Source: Hirudo medicinalis
Taxonomy: Eukaryota > Annelida > Clitellata > Hirudinida > Hirudinidae
Length of the DNA: 64,000 nt
Assembly: GCA_011800805.1 (NCBI GenBank)
Contig: MPNW01000093.1
Location: 23,547-87,546 of the forward strand
Direction of reading: 5' to 3'
The first letter of the stretch is position 1. Every line of letters starts with the position of its first letter. Positions 1 to 12,429 of this stretch are shown here, piece after piece. A program made the position numbers and the translations under genes. A model generated the notes under the pieces. It made no database searches. It saw only the letters and a list, made by a program, of their open reading frames with translations, and had not been told where the DNA came from.

Positions 1-240
1 TGCAATTAACGAGATGTGCAGTAAATGACCTATTTCGAGGTTTAACCGCTTCACTGAAGCTTTTAACTTTTGTGTACCTGCAAACCTATTTTTAATAATA
101 AGCAGCCATAAAAAAAACTAGGACTGACTGAACTATTAAGAAATTTAAATGATAGACAAAAATTATTGAGCACATTGAATTTAAGTAACTTTCTCGTTTT
201 TATGTGAAATTTTGCATTTTTGTCACTTAGTGTTTGCTGC

Positions 241-418
241 CTGGAGTGACCGGGCAAAAGCCAACTCGCAGGGAGCAAATTTCGCCAGTTTTCCACGGTT
301 TTTCAAGGTTAGGGTTAAGGATTAGAGATTGGGATAGGGTTGGGGCTTCGTGTTAGGGTTGTTTGCGATAACTTTTGGCACCCGCCCGTAAGTTGCTTTG
401 CCCGTCACTTGGCCAACA
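241..418. repeat. MITE-like inverted-repeat element with telomere-like core
   Basis: Imperfect inverted repeats of about 35-40 bp bound this stretch. The left arm contains AGTGACCGGGCAAAAGCC; the right arm, read on the other strand, contains AAGTGACGGGCAAAGCAACT. Between them lie degenerate TTAGGG-like units (about 305-360). I see no clear target-site duplication, so the ends are approximate. It is most simply a small non-autonomous DNA element. Confidence 0.5.
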
Positions 419-1691
419 TTCTCATTTAGTTATGTGGCTTCAATAATATCAGTGAATTTTCAGTCATTTAAAAGAACGTATATGCTTCCTTTGTGCAGGG
501 GCAGGGACCGGGTCAAGTGGTACCTTAAATTGTTGTTGCTCCCTGATTTTTCGAATGCATGAGAAACCTTAATTCCTTGAGTTTGTAAGACCTGCAATCA
601 AAACGAAGCCTTCAGGGAAATTTTTGGATGGGTTGAACGAAGTCCCACTGAAAATAACCAAAAAGAAATGCGTAGAAATTTGACTCACAATCTGAAACAA
701 ACAAGGATTATTCTACTATTTAGAGATAAATACGTCGATATTTATTAAAACATCATAGGATTAATTTAACACTTGTCGACTCACTAGTTTCTTTTCTTAT
801 TTTAAGACTGAGCATGATTCGTAAAGATTGTAGGATGTCGTTTCTGATTATAAAGGATAAATGGCTCGAAAGTTATTAAATGCTTTCGGTGTTGTTTGCA
901 TAATTTCAACCTATTTCAACTTAAATTACTCTTCAAGTTTCGACAGGATTTTGCGAGATTAGGGCAGCGAAAGACGACGTTTTGCATTTTCTTTCAAGTA
1001 ATCATGAGAAACAAAAATCTCTTTGATTTCTCCAAATCGATCTCTCCGGGACAAGGGTGTCATTTCAGTTATTTTCGGGAGGGAGAGCATAGTTCAATTT
1101 TCTCGAAATACGTTCTGAAATTGTCTGACTGAAGTCCTTGTTAGGTTGAAGTTGTTCACAAAATATGTGCATTAACAATATAATATCAATATTATTCATT
1201 TATTTAGTGTGATAACTTGATATTTTCACCTCTACGGAAGAATTTGAGATATGTGCTTAAAGAATAAATAAAAACAAATACTTTCTGCGATTTCGCCGGC
1301 GTCTATTAGAAGGCGGATCTAGACATGATGAAAAGCAAGGAGATATTCCATATGCATAGATGTCAAAGAGTTCTCCAAAGCAGAAACAAAGCAAGTCAAT
1401 TCCAGTATTAGCTGCCTCAGGCTGCAGTTGGAGGAACGTGGTGGAGAAGGATCATGAGGATTCAAAATCTTAATTTGATGTAAATTTTCCAGAAGACTCA
1501 TCAGGTGGCGCCTGAGCTTCAACATATTATTCTCTCATTTTCCCGTTTTTCATGTCATGGGTGACTTTGGGTCATCAACGAGTGTTCTAAATATCTTGGG
1601 GAGGATTTTAGGACATTATGTTTCTAGAATGTGAGGTTGAGAAAAATTAAAATAAAAAGCTACATACCTATTTATTAATAGTGGTATCTTG

Positions 1692-1739
1692 CAGAGGCGT
1701 AGGGTTTCGGTGCCCGGGGCGCCCCTAGCTACGCCACTG
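1692..1739. repeat. 48-bp palindromic transposon-terminus remnant
   Basis: The sequence begins CAGAGGCGTAG and ends CTAGCTACGCCACTG, so its ends are inverted copies of CAG(A/T)GGCGTAG. Similar termini (CAGTGGCGTAGC) are common in animal hAT-like elements. The interior is a GC-rich hairpin. No target-site duplication is visible. It is probably the fused ends left by an internally deleted element. Confidence 0.4.
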
Positions 1740-2285
1740 ATAGCTAGAAGATAATATCAGCATTTGCAGTTAATGCATTTCTCTTCATCAAAGGAAGTAT
1801 TTATTTTTATCGCTTCATGTCTGGTTTTCTCAACTCCTGCTGTGGAAGCTTTTAAAAGTTTAATGTTCTCCAATTAAGAACTCCAATGCTTTCAATTATT
1901 AGCAAGAAGTTATTGAAATATCTAATACTTGTTATGCTGTTGGTGTCGTGCGCAGTGTCAAGAGGGGCTTGAAAATAACAGGCTCTCAAGACTGATGCAG
2001 GCCCAAAAACCACAATTGGTCAACAAATTTACTTGTAGCTTAGTTTGCTTAGGTATTTCCTGGATCAGACCTTGAAAGTGAACTTATAATTTAAAAAAAC
2101 TTGAGTTTTGTACAAGTTTAGTTGCCAAAGAGAAGAGGAATAAATGAATGAAACTTATGGCAGTACGCTTGCACATAACTGAAAAAAAAATTGAAGTACA
2201 ATATTCAACATTCAACAATATTCAGTATTGAACATTTATTCAGTCAAATGTTCCAAAAATTGAAGTGATGGTTGCAAATTTTCCA

Positions 2286-4990
2286 TCATTCCCATCTGGT
2301 TTTCTTCCTACGACTGGGCTCTTTTTGTTGTTGGTAAATGGAGTAAGACTGTGGATTGTTATCGGCATGAGACGGCACGGCATTCATCGTGCTAGAGGAC
2401 GTCCAATCTGAATTGGCCTGGTTCGAAGAGGCAGATACAAAGTTACTGCGAAACTGATTTTGAAAAGCAAGCTTCATTGCTGCAACTCTGTCACTTTGAG
2501 GACCAGACATCTTCGAAGCAATAGAGGATATGGAGCTTTCTGCATTGTTGCTGCGAGATGCGCCTCCAGATTTCTCTCTGAAGCCTAGGCCTGCTCCACC
2601 AATGTTTGGTTTTTTGGGTTGTTTATGTTCAAAGCGATTCTTCTTGAACCATGGATTCTGTAAAGCCAGATCAAGGAGTTCTTTTGGAACAGTTTGATTG
2701 GCTCCTTCGAGGTTCCTCACCAGGTGACCTGCAAACTCTTTGTCTTTTGTGGAGACGAGTGTATATGCAGTTCCCTTTTGCCCGGCTCTACCAGTCCTTC
2801 CAATCCTATGAGTATGGGTGTCAATATCTCGAGCAACATCATAGTTTATGACTGTCTTGATGTGTGGTATGTCCAAACCTCGAGCTTTAATTAAATATAA
2901 TAATTAATTAATAATAATTGTCACAATAAATACTTATGTGAAGTAAATGTCATAACTCCCACATAACATTGTGGGGTTATCATTTCTTTTCAGTAAACAT
3001 TATTTTGTTTATAATGTTATTTAGCAAGTAACTTGGCTCAATGAGTTGAATGGTCAGGCAATTGAAGTGCCACCAAATGTGATTTGAATACATAAGGCAC
3101 TCAAAAAAATACAAATAACTGATATTAAAATAGCTTTGATTATTTCTAGCAAAATGCAAGAAAGGCAGAACTTAGCAAACCTGCAACATCTGTGGCCACG
3201 AGGATTGTAAAAACCTTGTTCTTGAAGGAAGTTATAATTTCATTTCTCTCAAATTGCGACAAATCGCCATGAATAACACCAAGGTTGAAGTCCCTCAATT
3301 TCAAGTTTTTCGACAATTCGTCGCAATTTGCCTTCCGCGTGACAAATATGAGAACACTACCGTGAGATGCAAACTGGACGAGGTTGGCTGTCAACCAGTG
3401 CCACTTGGCAGGATCAGTATACATCACCTTAACTATTTGAAGGACATCTTCATTAGCCTCTCCCAAATCACCCTGGATGACTCTTATTGGATCTGTTAAT
3501 ATATCTCTAGCAACCTGTTTAAATAGTATATAATGATATTCTGTATAAACCTAAAAGAGAACATTTTAATGGAATGGAAGAATTACCCTTTCCACTTTCT
3601 TCTTGAATGTGGCACTAAACATGAGGGTCTGTCTGTCTGGTCGGACATGATTGGCAATGGACCTGACTTGAGGTTCAAACCCGATGTCAAACATTCTGTC
3701 GGCCTCGTCAAACACCAAGTAAGTCACTCTCAAAAAATTTGTGGCTTTCTTCTTCGCCAGTTCAATAAGTCTATATTTGAAGACAATGACTTGAGTTGAT
3801 TTATCTTTAAATCATAAAATTCAACTTACCTTCCAGGAGTGGCTACAATAATCTCTGCCCCCTCTTCACAGGCCTTGCATTGCTCATATAAACTTCCTCC
3901 TCCATAGGCACAGACAACCCTGATGTTGTAAGCCTTGCCAAATTTTTTTGCCTCATGATAGATCTGCTGTGACAACTCTCTTGTTGGGGCAATTATGAGT
4001 CCAATTGGTCCCTCTCCAGGTTCCAATTCCTTCTGGTCAAGAATGTGAACCATGAGTGGCCACAGATAGGCAGCAGTTTTACCACTTCCAGTTTTTGCAA
4101 TACCGATGATGTCTCTTCCACTGAGCGCAACAGGGATTCCCTGGGCCTGAATGGGTGTTGGCTGGGTAAAGTTGTTCTTCCTGATCATCTTCATGAGGGT
4201 CTCATCAAAACCAAAATGAGCAAAACTGGATACTGGGTGAGGAGCATGTATGCCGGACACCTTTATACCAAGTTTCTTCCGTAAATCTTGAACCTCCTCT
4301 GCTGATAACTTTTTGATGTCATCGTGCTCCTCATAGAAATTTTTGGTAAATTCTGGGTAGGGAATTTCACTATGGTCAACAGGAGGCAGTGGATCAATGG
4401 TCTTCTTTTCATGTCTGATTGGATTTCCATCCTCATCATATTCCACATTGTCATCTTCCTCCTCATTTACAGTTCCCGCATTTGGGTTCTCCTCCATGTA
4501 TCTAGAATTAAAACGAGCAGTTTTTTATAAAGCCATTTAGTAATGTAATATACACATAATTAAATCATCTATTAACTGATTGCAACTGATATTAACTTTA
4601 CCTAAAGTAGGCTTCTTGGTCATCTTCCAGCTCTATGTCATCTCTTTTTCCTTTTTTATCCATAGGTCCACTTTCTAGCTTTTTAACCTCTTTGTCAATA
4701 TTTTCCATATAGAGGTCAAGAGGATCATCTTCATCCCCTGAACTGCTTTTATCTTCTTTTTCTGGTCCAGGAGAGCCAGGTGCAGGTAGATATTCTGGTG
4801 CTCCAGCTGTACGTTCTTCATCCTCATCTTCAAAATATTCTTCTTCACTTTTGACTCTCTTCCTGCCAATGTTAATCATGTGCCCAGTAGAAACTCTAGG
4901 GGTTGAAGCTGGAACAAAATTCATCTGTGGAGCCACTGCCTTCTTTGATTGGATTGAGAACCCCCCAAATCCAAATCCCTTCCCAGTCAT
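2286..4990 (-). CDS. DDX42: ATP-dependent RNA helicase DDX42-like (DEAD box)
   Basis: This is a DEAD-box RNA helicase of the DDX42/SF3b125 family, associated with the U2 snRNP and splicing in the nucleus. Five exons on the minus strand join in frame: 4602-4990, 3830-4501, 3587-3770, 3181-3514 and 2286-2884, giving about 725 residues. The N-terminus is acidic and carries the family block [14 protein letters not shown]. Visible helicase motifs, in order: the Q motif (FTQPTPIQ), Walker A (AKTGSGKT), PTRELS, ATPGR, DEAD in [22 protein letters not shown] across an exon junction, and HRIGRTGR. The C-terminal tail is Ser/Asn-rich and ends in basic residues; it is shorter than in vertebrates. The ATG at 4988-4990 starts a [15 protein letters not shown] N-terminus. 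The gene is head-to-head with TSG101, with about 800 bp between the two starts, so the promoter region may be shared. A minus-strand AATAAA lies at 2235-2240. Identity is secure. Confidence 0.95.
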
Positions 4991-5787
4991 TTTTGGAGTA
5001 CGAGAATATCTGTCAAAATAAATTACAAATGTTCAATTATAACACACACACTCCAGCCTTTCTACAATACATACAAAACAAATCTCGTTAATTTAATGAT
5101 GAGCTGATATTGAAGCTAATGTTGAAAACGTGATTTATAACTCCGACATTAGATACTTTAGTTCAATATTAAATATTGTAACTCAATTGATAATTTTCAA
5201 ATATGAAAAGCATAAAAATACCCCGGACGACAAAAGGTTTACGCGAATAATGTAAACAATAAAAAGTAATGTCGACTTTTCCTAATGCAATATGGTTTTA
5301 TATGCAATATCAGTTTATTTTAAATAGTGTAATGCTTGATTAATCTGTAAAGGTAGACATTAATTGCTTGCTTAGATTCTAAGTTGTAAGACTTATCATA
5401 AATAATCAAGCCAATTTTATTATTATTGTATTTTATTAAAATTTAATAAATTGATTACAGTTTATAAATTTATCATAGTAATTACAATTAAATATGCAAT
5501 GGTACATTCCCCTTAATGTGTTTTTTCAAAAAGTGAATTTAGACGGACCTGACAATTGGTAGTTTCAGGTAATTTTTGTTGTAATCGATTAGCTAGTGTG
5601 TCTATGTGGTTTTGACAGTATTCTAGGCTTGGTGTTTTAAATATTTTTATTAATATTAAGACTGTAAATTAAACTTTCAATCGGGCAAAATTAAAGGATT
5701 GTTTAAAATGTTATTATTTCTCTTTTTCGATGAAAATCGAAATCAATTCAGTATTCTACGAAGACACCATAATTTTAGTTTGTGGAA
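4991..5787. promoter_or_regulatory. Divergent intergenic region between DDX42 and TSG101
   Basis: About 800 AT-rich bases separate the start codons of two divergent housekeeping genes. It should hold both promoters and 5' UTRs. I could not pick out a specific core promoter element, and no coding potential is visible. Confidence 0.45.
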
Positions 5788-8620
5788 ATGGCATCACATG
5801 AAGCTTTTCTTAGAGCTGCCTTGGCAAAAGTAATCAATCATTATTTATGAGCTTCATATATAAAGGTTTCCCTTACAAAGCATATTCATCAGAATTTTTG
5901 TTGTTAAACAGTACAGATACCATGAGGAGACAAAAAATGAAATTATGAAGATCATTAAATCATTCAGTGATCTCAGGCCATGCACGAATAACTATGGTTC
6001 ATATTTATGTTGTGATGAAAATGAATATAGTTTCCTGCAATAATAATACTTGTTAATTTATGTGGTTAAATATGAGTTGTGTCAGAGGTACCTAAATTAA
6101 TGACGAACCTTGATTAACAAGGATGTAAGTAGTCTTTTTGTGTTTTATAATTTATAAATTATTTTACAATGTGCATTCATAAATAGTTCTTATCATATTA
6201 ACCAGCTAGTAATTGATTACTTTTAGTAACACATAATTCTGATTAGTTGATATCAATTCAAGTTTTTTTAATGATTTTTGTAACAAAGGAAAATTAGATC
6301 AATAATTTTTCTGACATTTACTTCCAGTTCACAACAATGGATCAACTGAAGAATTGGTTTGCTTGGAAGGAACTATTCCTGTTACTTACAAAGGTTTTAA
6401 ATATTTATTTTTGATGATGTTATGCAATGATTTTTTTTGATACAATTGAAATAGAAAAATACAATCTACTTATCAGGAAAAGTGTACAACATTCCAATTT
6501 GTATTTATCTGGTGTTGACCCATCCTTACAACCCTCCAATAATTTATGTCAAGCCAACTCCATCCATGCAGATTAAGCCTGGAAAGCATGTGGATACTTC
6601 TGGAAGAGTGTACCTACCTTATCTACATGAGTGGAAACATGTATGACTTGTTTCTAGAACAGGCAGTACTTCATTCTTCTAATGAATGTTGTTTTTTTTT
6701 TTTAATTTTAGCCTAAATCAGATTTGAGTGGAGTGATTCAAATAATGGCCATTGTATTTGGAGAAGAACCTCCTGTGTTTGCAAGGCCCCCTGGTGCTAT
6801 ACAGCCCCAAAGGCCTCCCTACCCAACAAACGGTTATAATTCTTTGTGCATTTAGCCAATACTTTGAGTGCATTATGCATCGGAATCAGGTGTGAAGGCA
6901 CTTCGATGCCCGTACCATTTATATGGAGCCCCTACCCGAGGGTAGACTTGGAACGCGTTACGACTATTGCCATCACATTCAGGAATGCAATCTGTTGAGC
7001 TAACCTGCATGCCAATATCTTCATATCTATAAGTATCATTTGATTGTCCATTAAAAGTGAATTAAATTGAAATTTTGTTGTGCTCCTTTCAGACATGTTA
7101 TTGTGCATTTTTATCACAATACTTGTGCAGCATACTTATGCATTTGATTTTTTAGCTGCCATGCCAACACCTTCCTTCAACAGACAACCCTACCCACCTT
7201 CTACCCAGTCCTTCTATCCACCAACCAGCACTGGCTTTGCTCAAGCAAATGCACAGGGTCCATTTAGTGAGTTACATTAATTTTATGTTGTTTCTTCTTA
7301 TAAATCAGTTTTGGAGACAAATATTTTTCAGCCATAACATTGAAATAAGGATATTGATTAAAACTGATTGATTTAGAAGTTATTTATTTTAAGAACATTT
7401 GGGAAGTTTCATGAAGAAAAATCTTACTATCTTACCAACAAATGTGTTTTATTTTAGTTAATAAGAATCTAAGATATTGTTATAACCCTGGCGCATAATT
7501 AAATTAAATAATTAAAGAATTATTAAATTTATGTTGTTCCATGGAAATATTCAGTGTCCTTTGATGCTTAAGTCAATGGCATAATAGTGCAAAAGTAACG
7601 AAGACGAGAGTCAAGACAGCGAGAATCTCAGATACCCATCTGCATCCTATGGCATCTCAGATCCATATAATACTTAATTCAGTTCAGTTAACTGAATACT
7701 TTATTTAACAAGAAAACTTCACAAGTTTAAGGACCTCCGGTGTATTTCAATATTTATGTTCAAATATGTTGATAACGATGCAACACACCATTCCATAATT
7801 AGATTTGAGCTTTTTTTGATCACTTTGATACCTTCATTGAAGGTGGGACAACTGTGAGTGAGGAAGAGAGGAGGCTGTCTCTGTTGTCAGCTGTGGAAGA
7901 CAAAATGAAGAAAAGGCTTAGGGATATTCTCGCTCAAGGACAGGTACAATACTTGGATTCAGTATTCCAATCATGACTTTAGTTATACATATGCATTCAA
8001 AACAACATGGCATTAAAGGCTGAAATGGAATCCTTGAAGACAACGCAAGAAGATTTGGAGAAGGGTCGACATAAACTGGACAACATGTTGGAAAGAATTG
8101 AGAAAGAGCAGGTACTGGGAACTCTTTATTACATACAACTTAAACATATCTTTCAATGTTCAATTTTTATTGTTGAAAGTCAAAGTTGGAGTCAGATATG
8201 CGACTCTTGCAAGCCAGGGATGAAGAAATCTCAAAAACTCTGAGCAAGATGAAAATGTCAGAGGAGGTAGATTTGGATGACATGATCAACCCCACAGCAC
8301 CTCTCTATAAACAGTTAGTTAATCAATATTAAGTGTTGCCTCAACATGACATTATGTTAAACTGTGTGCAGAATTCTTAATGCTTATGCTGAGGAACAAT
8401 CCATCGATGATGCCATTTACTACCTTGGGGAAGCTCTCAGGAAGGAAGTCATTGAACTTGATGTTTTTCTGAAGGTACGAGACTGAATGCCTATTTACCA
8501 TCTTAAAATGACAAATATTTGCATTTACAGCAAGTTCGGGAGTTGAGTCGTAAACAGTTTCTCCTGAGAATGCTCATCAACAAGTGCAGGCACAAAGCAG
8601 GACTACCAGAAATCTATTGA
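5788..8620 (+). CDS. TSG101: Tumor susceptibility gene 101 protein (ESCRT-I, UEV domain)
   Basis: TSG101 is the ESCRT-I subunit that binds ubiquitin and P(S/T)AP motifs through a catalytically dead E2-like (UEV) domain during endosomal sorting and abscission. Eleven exons join in frame: 5788-5829, 5912-5996, 6328-6393, 6477-6640, 6712-6832, 7156-7266, 7843-7943, 8019-8111, 8180-8313, 8372-8474 and 8531-8620, giving about 369 residues. The UEV fills the first five exons, with GKVYNIPICIYL, HPYNPP and VYLPYLHEWKH visible. A short Pro-rich linker follows in exon 6, then a coiled coil (exons 7-9), then the C-terminal steadiness-box region (AYAEEQSIDDAIYYLGEAL, then RKQFLLRMLINKCRHKAGL). Several introns are under 100 bp. 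An AATAAA lies at 8717-8722. The gene is tail-to-tail with eIF3h. Length is close to the usual ~390 residues; the Pro-rich linker accounts for the difference. Confidence 0.95.
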
Positions 8621-9162
8621 AAGCTAGAACAGCTCCCTTAGTCCCAACAAAAAATTTGTCAATAATGCTTCCCCTTAATTTCAGATGCTTCACTGTGTAT
8701 TGTGGCCAAGTTGGACAATAAAAATAGAAGTGATTTTCCCATAGCATGAAAATAAATTACAACATTCCGAATTAGCTATGTTAAATTGGCTTCAGCAGTG
8801 ATTTATTCAAGCTCATTTATCCATTACCATTGATTGTATTCATTGCGTTATTATTTATGTCCTTCAAATACAACTTGTCCTCAGAAAAGTGGATGATTGA
8901 GAAGGTGCTCCTGCAACGTAAGCAGATGTTGTTGCAAGAGCACGGGCTGCGCTCCCCACTTTTAGTTCTGGTATCTCAAGTTTAAAGCTGGCATGCAATT
9001 CGAGAAGAGGCGAAGGTTAGAAAACTTGGAAATAGCACGGCAGATTTTAATTACCGTTCAGGAGTTCTAGGGACAGTTGGACATGTGTTTTCTGTTTTAT
9101 ATGTTATAGAAGATAAAAAACAATTGATTTCCACTTTTATTTCCAACTATTCATGATTGCCT
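8621..9162. other. Convergent 3' intergenic region (TSG101 / eIF3h)
   Basis: This spacer lies between two tail-to-tail genes. It carries an AATAAA for TSG101 at 8717-8722 and a minus-strand AATAAA for eIF3h at 9136-9141. Nothing else is recognised. Confidence 0.6.
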
Positions 9163-11138
9163 CTAATTGAAAGAACTATTTATGGAATCTACAACAAAGA
9201 GTTTTCCCAAGTTCTGGTTTGCTGTATCAACCAACTGGTCACAGTATGATGCAATCTGAGAAGACAGAAGCAAAGATTCCAATCTTGAAGGTACAGGATG
9301 AGACTTGAACGACTTGTGGATGTCATCATCAGGAATAGGTGCCTCACCACGATCATGCCTCAGCTTATTTTCTTGTTGCTAAAATGCATTTGTATTTATT
9401 AACAATCAGAATGTGAAAGTATCACATTTTAAAAACTTACCCTCTTTGTAAGAAGTTGCTGCTTTGACTGGTTCTGCTTGGCCACTTGTCTTTGGTAAGT
9501 GAAATACTTGTTGTTGTCTTGAGTGAGGTCATCCACATAGTCAACCAGGAGCCTCAAATTCTTTTCAATGATGACACTGAAAGTTGATGATACAATTGAA
9601 GCATTTTTTCAATGATCTGAGAGAACCTATTAGAGAAAGAACAATTCCTCTTTGAAATCAATTAAGTAACCAACCCTGATGAGAGATCAAGAAATGAGTC
9701 CTTGACTGGTGGCAAAACTTCCTCAACCTCACAGAAAAGGTAATTAACAAGGTGGGAGTTTGAGATGACAATTGGGACCTCCTCAAACATGGATTCAAAG
9801 CTAATTCCACTTGCTTTCAGTCTGAAATAAAAATCACAAAGCTATAAAATAACTGCTTTCAACTGTCACTTGAATCAAACTCACACTTCAGGACTGAAAT
9901 CCATTTCCTTGCACATCTGCATCATGGCAGGAGTCATCCTAAGGGCTTTAAGTGAGAGTTTTCCCTTGGCTGTCATGAGGGGATCTGACAGCAAACAAAA
10001 AGATTTAGAGATTTATTGCAACATTGTTATATAAAAACAAATGAGTACCATAGACAAGAACAATGGATTCATCTATGCTGTGTTGGTAGTTGAACTGGGA
10101 ATCAACTAGTGTCTTGTTAAAGAATGTACCCATGTATGTGCTTTGGTACCATCCCACATGTAGATGATCAACATTGACATGCCTTAGGTTCTTCATCATG
10201 TCCAGCTGGTATTGCACTGAAAGCCAAACAAATTTATTCATCATAATGCAATGCAGATTTAACAGTCAATCAGAATAGAACAGTGAATAGCTGCTCACCT
10301 TCAGAAGCCTCATCATCGTCTGTGTGGTGCGGAAATGGAAAGCAGTTGGTAACTTCAACTTTACCATTCTCCACCAATCCAAGAAGTACTCCCTGCACCA
10401 ATTCATTTCCCGTTGATCCTTCTTCTTGGGAATGCTTGATGATTTTCATCACCACCTGTGACAATAATGTTTTGTAAATTGTGGTGTTTTCAAATTCTTA
10501 ACATTAATTCTTGAACCTTTGTGAAAAACACAATCTTTACATTTTATATCGCTACAGCATTTCCACTGCAAATCTTTTAAGATGTTTTGGCAAATTTGCA
10601 TTTTAGATGCCAATCAATACAAGATGCCAAGTCAACCATTTTTATAGTGCCACTTCCCAGACATGCATGGTAACAAATTACCATTTCATGCCAATTTAAA
10701 AATATTTAAAGCGTTGTTAAACAAAAAAAATCAGGAGCAAATATAATCAAATTGTGGTATTCGAAAGAAGCAAATAAGATTTTCAATAAAGTATGCCATT
10801 CTACTCTTACGAATTCGAAACTTCAACTTCACTTAACAAGGTCTGACATTACCTAATCCATTTTAGGCATCAAACGTTGTCAATTTTTGAAAGTTGACCA
10901 ACTGTAGAGCAAAAAAGCTCAATTTCAAAATAAGCAGTAGATAAATAAATTGTAAAAAGTGTATAATGCAAATCCCAGAATAATTAAAAGATTGAATCTA
11001 AAACTAGATTCACATACGCGACTCGGTACAGTTATGGAAAGGACGTGGAGTCATAACTAACCCGTAATATTTCTATCTCGAAAGGTAATTTAACAACAAA
11101 AACAGGATTCTTACCAGTCCATCAATCTGAACAAGCAT
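9163..11138 (-). CDS. EIF3H: Eukaryotic translation initiation factor 3 subunit H
   Basis: This is eIF3h, an MPN-domain subunit of the eIF3 complex that recruits the 40S ribosome to mRNA. The exons visible on the minus strand give, in order: MLVQIDGL from the ATG at 11136-11138; then the MPN core with [59 protein letters not shown] and [20 protein letters not shown]; then a C-terminal helical region; then the typical end [17 protein letters not shown]. The stop is at 9163-9165. HVGWYQS stands where active JAMM enzymes carry zinc ligands, as expected for this non-catalytic MPN- subunit. The N-terminus is much shorter than in vertebrates. The first exon is very short and an upstream ATG at about 11150 is out of frame, so the exact start is less certain than the identity. 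Confidence 0.93.
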
Positions 11139-11700
11139 TACAGGCGCATGTTTCTACGAACCGCAAACGCCATGGCTATATGGAAGAAGAGATATGGCGA
11201 AAATTTGTGTGACTTGCCAAAACAGTCTATGCTTCTAATTAAATATTGACTTGAATTTAAAACAATATAATTTTTTAAATTTATAATTTAATATGTATAA
11301 GATAAAAATAATTAAATAACATTAGTTTAGATTTAAATATTTGTTTTCATATTACAAAAAAACATAATTTTGATGGTGTTATAATGAATTATAACACTTT
11401 CTTTTTGTGCCTTTCCGTAAGAAAATTTGAGACGATTTTGTCAACCTCTCGTCAACTTTAAGACTAGACGCCCAAACAAAAAGAACCATTGAACATCGAA
11501 CCAGAGATCTTTGGAGATTACTTGTCATAGAATGACATGACATGACATAGAACTGCTTGTTCCTTAATCAAATGTAAAAGTAACAAAAAAAGCCTTCAGC
11601 ATATAATTTGGTGCTCATGCTTTTAGTAATTGGGGATAAATATTCCCAACAATACAGTATATGATGCTATATTTCTCTTGACTTTTGTTTAGTTGCCCAT
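11139..11700. other. AT-rich intergenic, no gene
   Basis: This is the sequence upstream of eIF3h, presumably holding its promoter. It is very AT-rich between about 11220 and 11400. No coding or RNA gene is recognised. Confidence 0.5.
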
Positions 11701-11701
11701 T

Positions 11702-12000
11702 TCATGCCACACAAATACAATAACAAAGAAAGAGACATGTAATCCTAATGATAATTATTACCGGGTTTAAGTTATTTTCATTTTCGTTAGTTGTCAAAGG
11801 TGCTTGTTTGTGCTTGGATAGCATGTCAGGAATTTTTGAAAACCACACTGGAAGATCATCCTTCACGTTCATTCTTGATCGATATTTTGTTTTCGTGGCA
11901 GTCGATGCAGAAAATGAAACCTCGCACATTTCTTAATTTCTTCTACTTTTTTGGTTCTTCTTTTATGACTTCAGCGCGGCCCACGGGTTGAAAACCACTG
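11702..12000 (-). mobile_element. hAT (Charlie-like) transposon fragment
   Basis: Minus-strand residues around KYRSRMNVKDDLPVWFSKI resemble the extreme C-terminus of hAT transposases of the ZBED5/FAM200 type. At 11976-11999 the plus strand reads CCCACGGGTTGAAAACCACTG; its complement begins CAGTGGTTTTCAACC, a typical hAT terminal repeat. The terminus lies on the transposase's 5' side, so the fragment looks like an internally deleted element joining one end to the C-terminal coding part. The other terminus was not found. Confidence 0.5.
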
Positions 12001-12429
12001 TTTTAGTCTTCCTACAATTGCATTTTAGTTTTAGCATATAACTACAAGTGCCGACTCACTAATTCCATTTTTTCCGTTTTCCGCTGAAAATGAGTCATTT
12101 TAAAATTAATTTCATTACATTAAAGAATGCGATTAAAACTTTGATAAAAATCTGGAATCATTGAAAAAAGGGACTGGCTCATCCAGAGGACAAATTTCCA
12201 ACGTTTTTCAAATATAAGGTTTTAACAATTGGATAAAATCTTTGGAAAACATGCGGATTTTAAACAGCACGATTAATCAAAATGTCATTTAGTGACAGCA
12301 TGCATACCAAAAATTTGACTAAATAAAACCTGGTGTTTTAAAAGCAACGAAAACATAAAGGCAGATTTTCCTAAAAGACGCAAAGATATAAAATAACCGT
12401 ATTATACTTGTTAATGTTAACCATATTGT

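Larger units (their letters stand above)
1..2285. other. Intergenic, no gene recognised
   Basis: I see no supported coding gene upstream of the DDX42 3' end. The open frames here are short and show no family motif. The stretch holds two inverted-repeat transposon-like elements, listed separately (about 241-418 and 1692-1739). A TTTATT at 2235-2240 is a good minus-strand poly(A) signal for DDX42. Confidence 0.6.
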
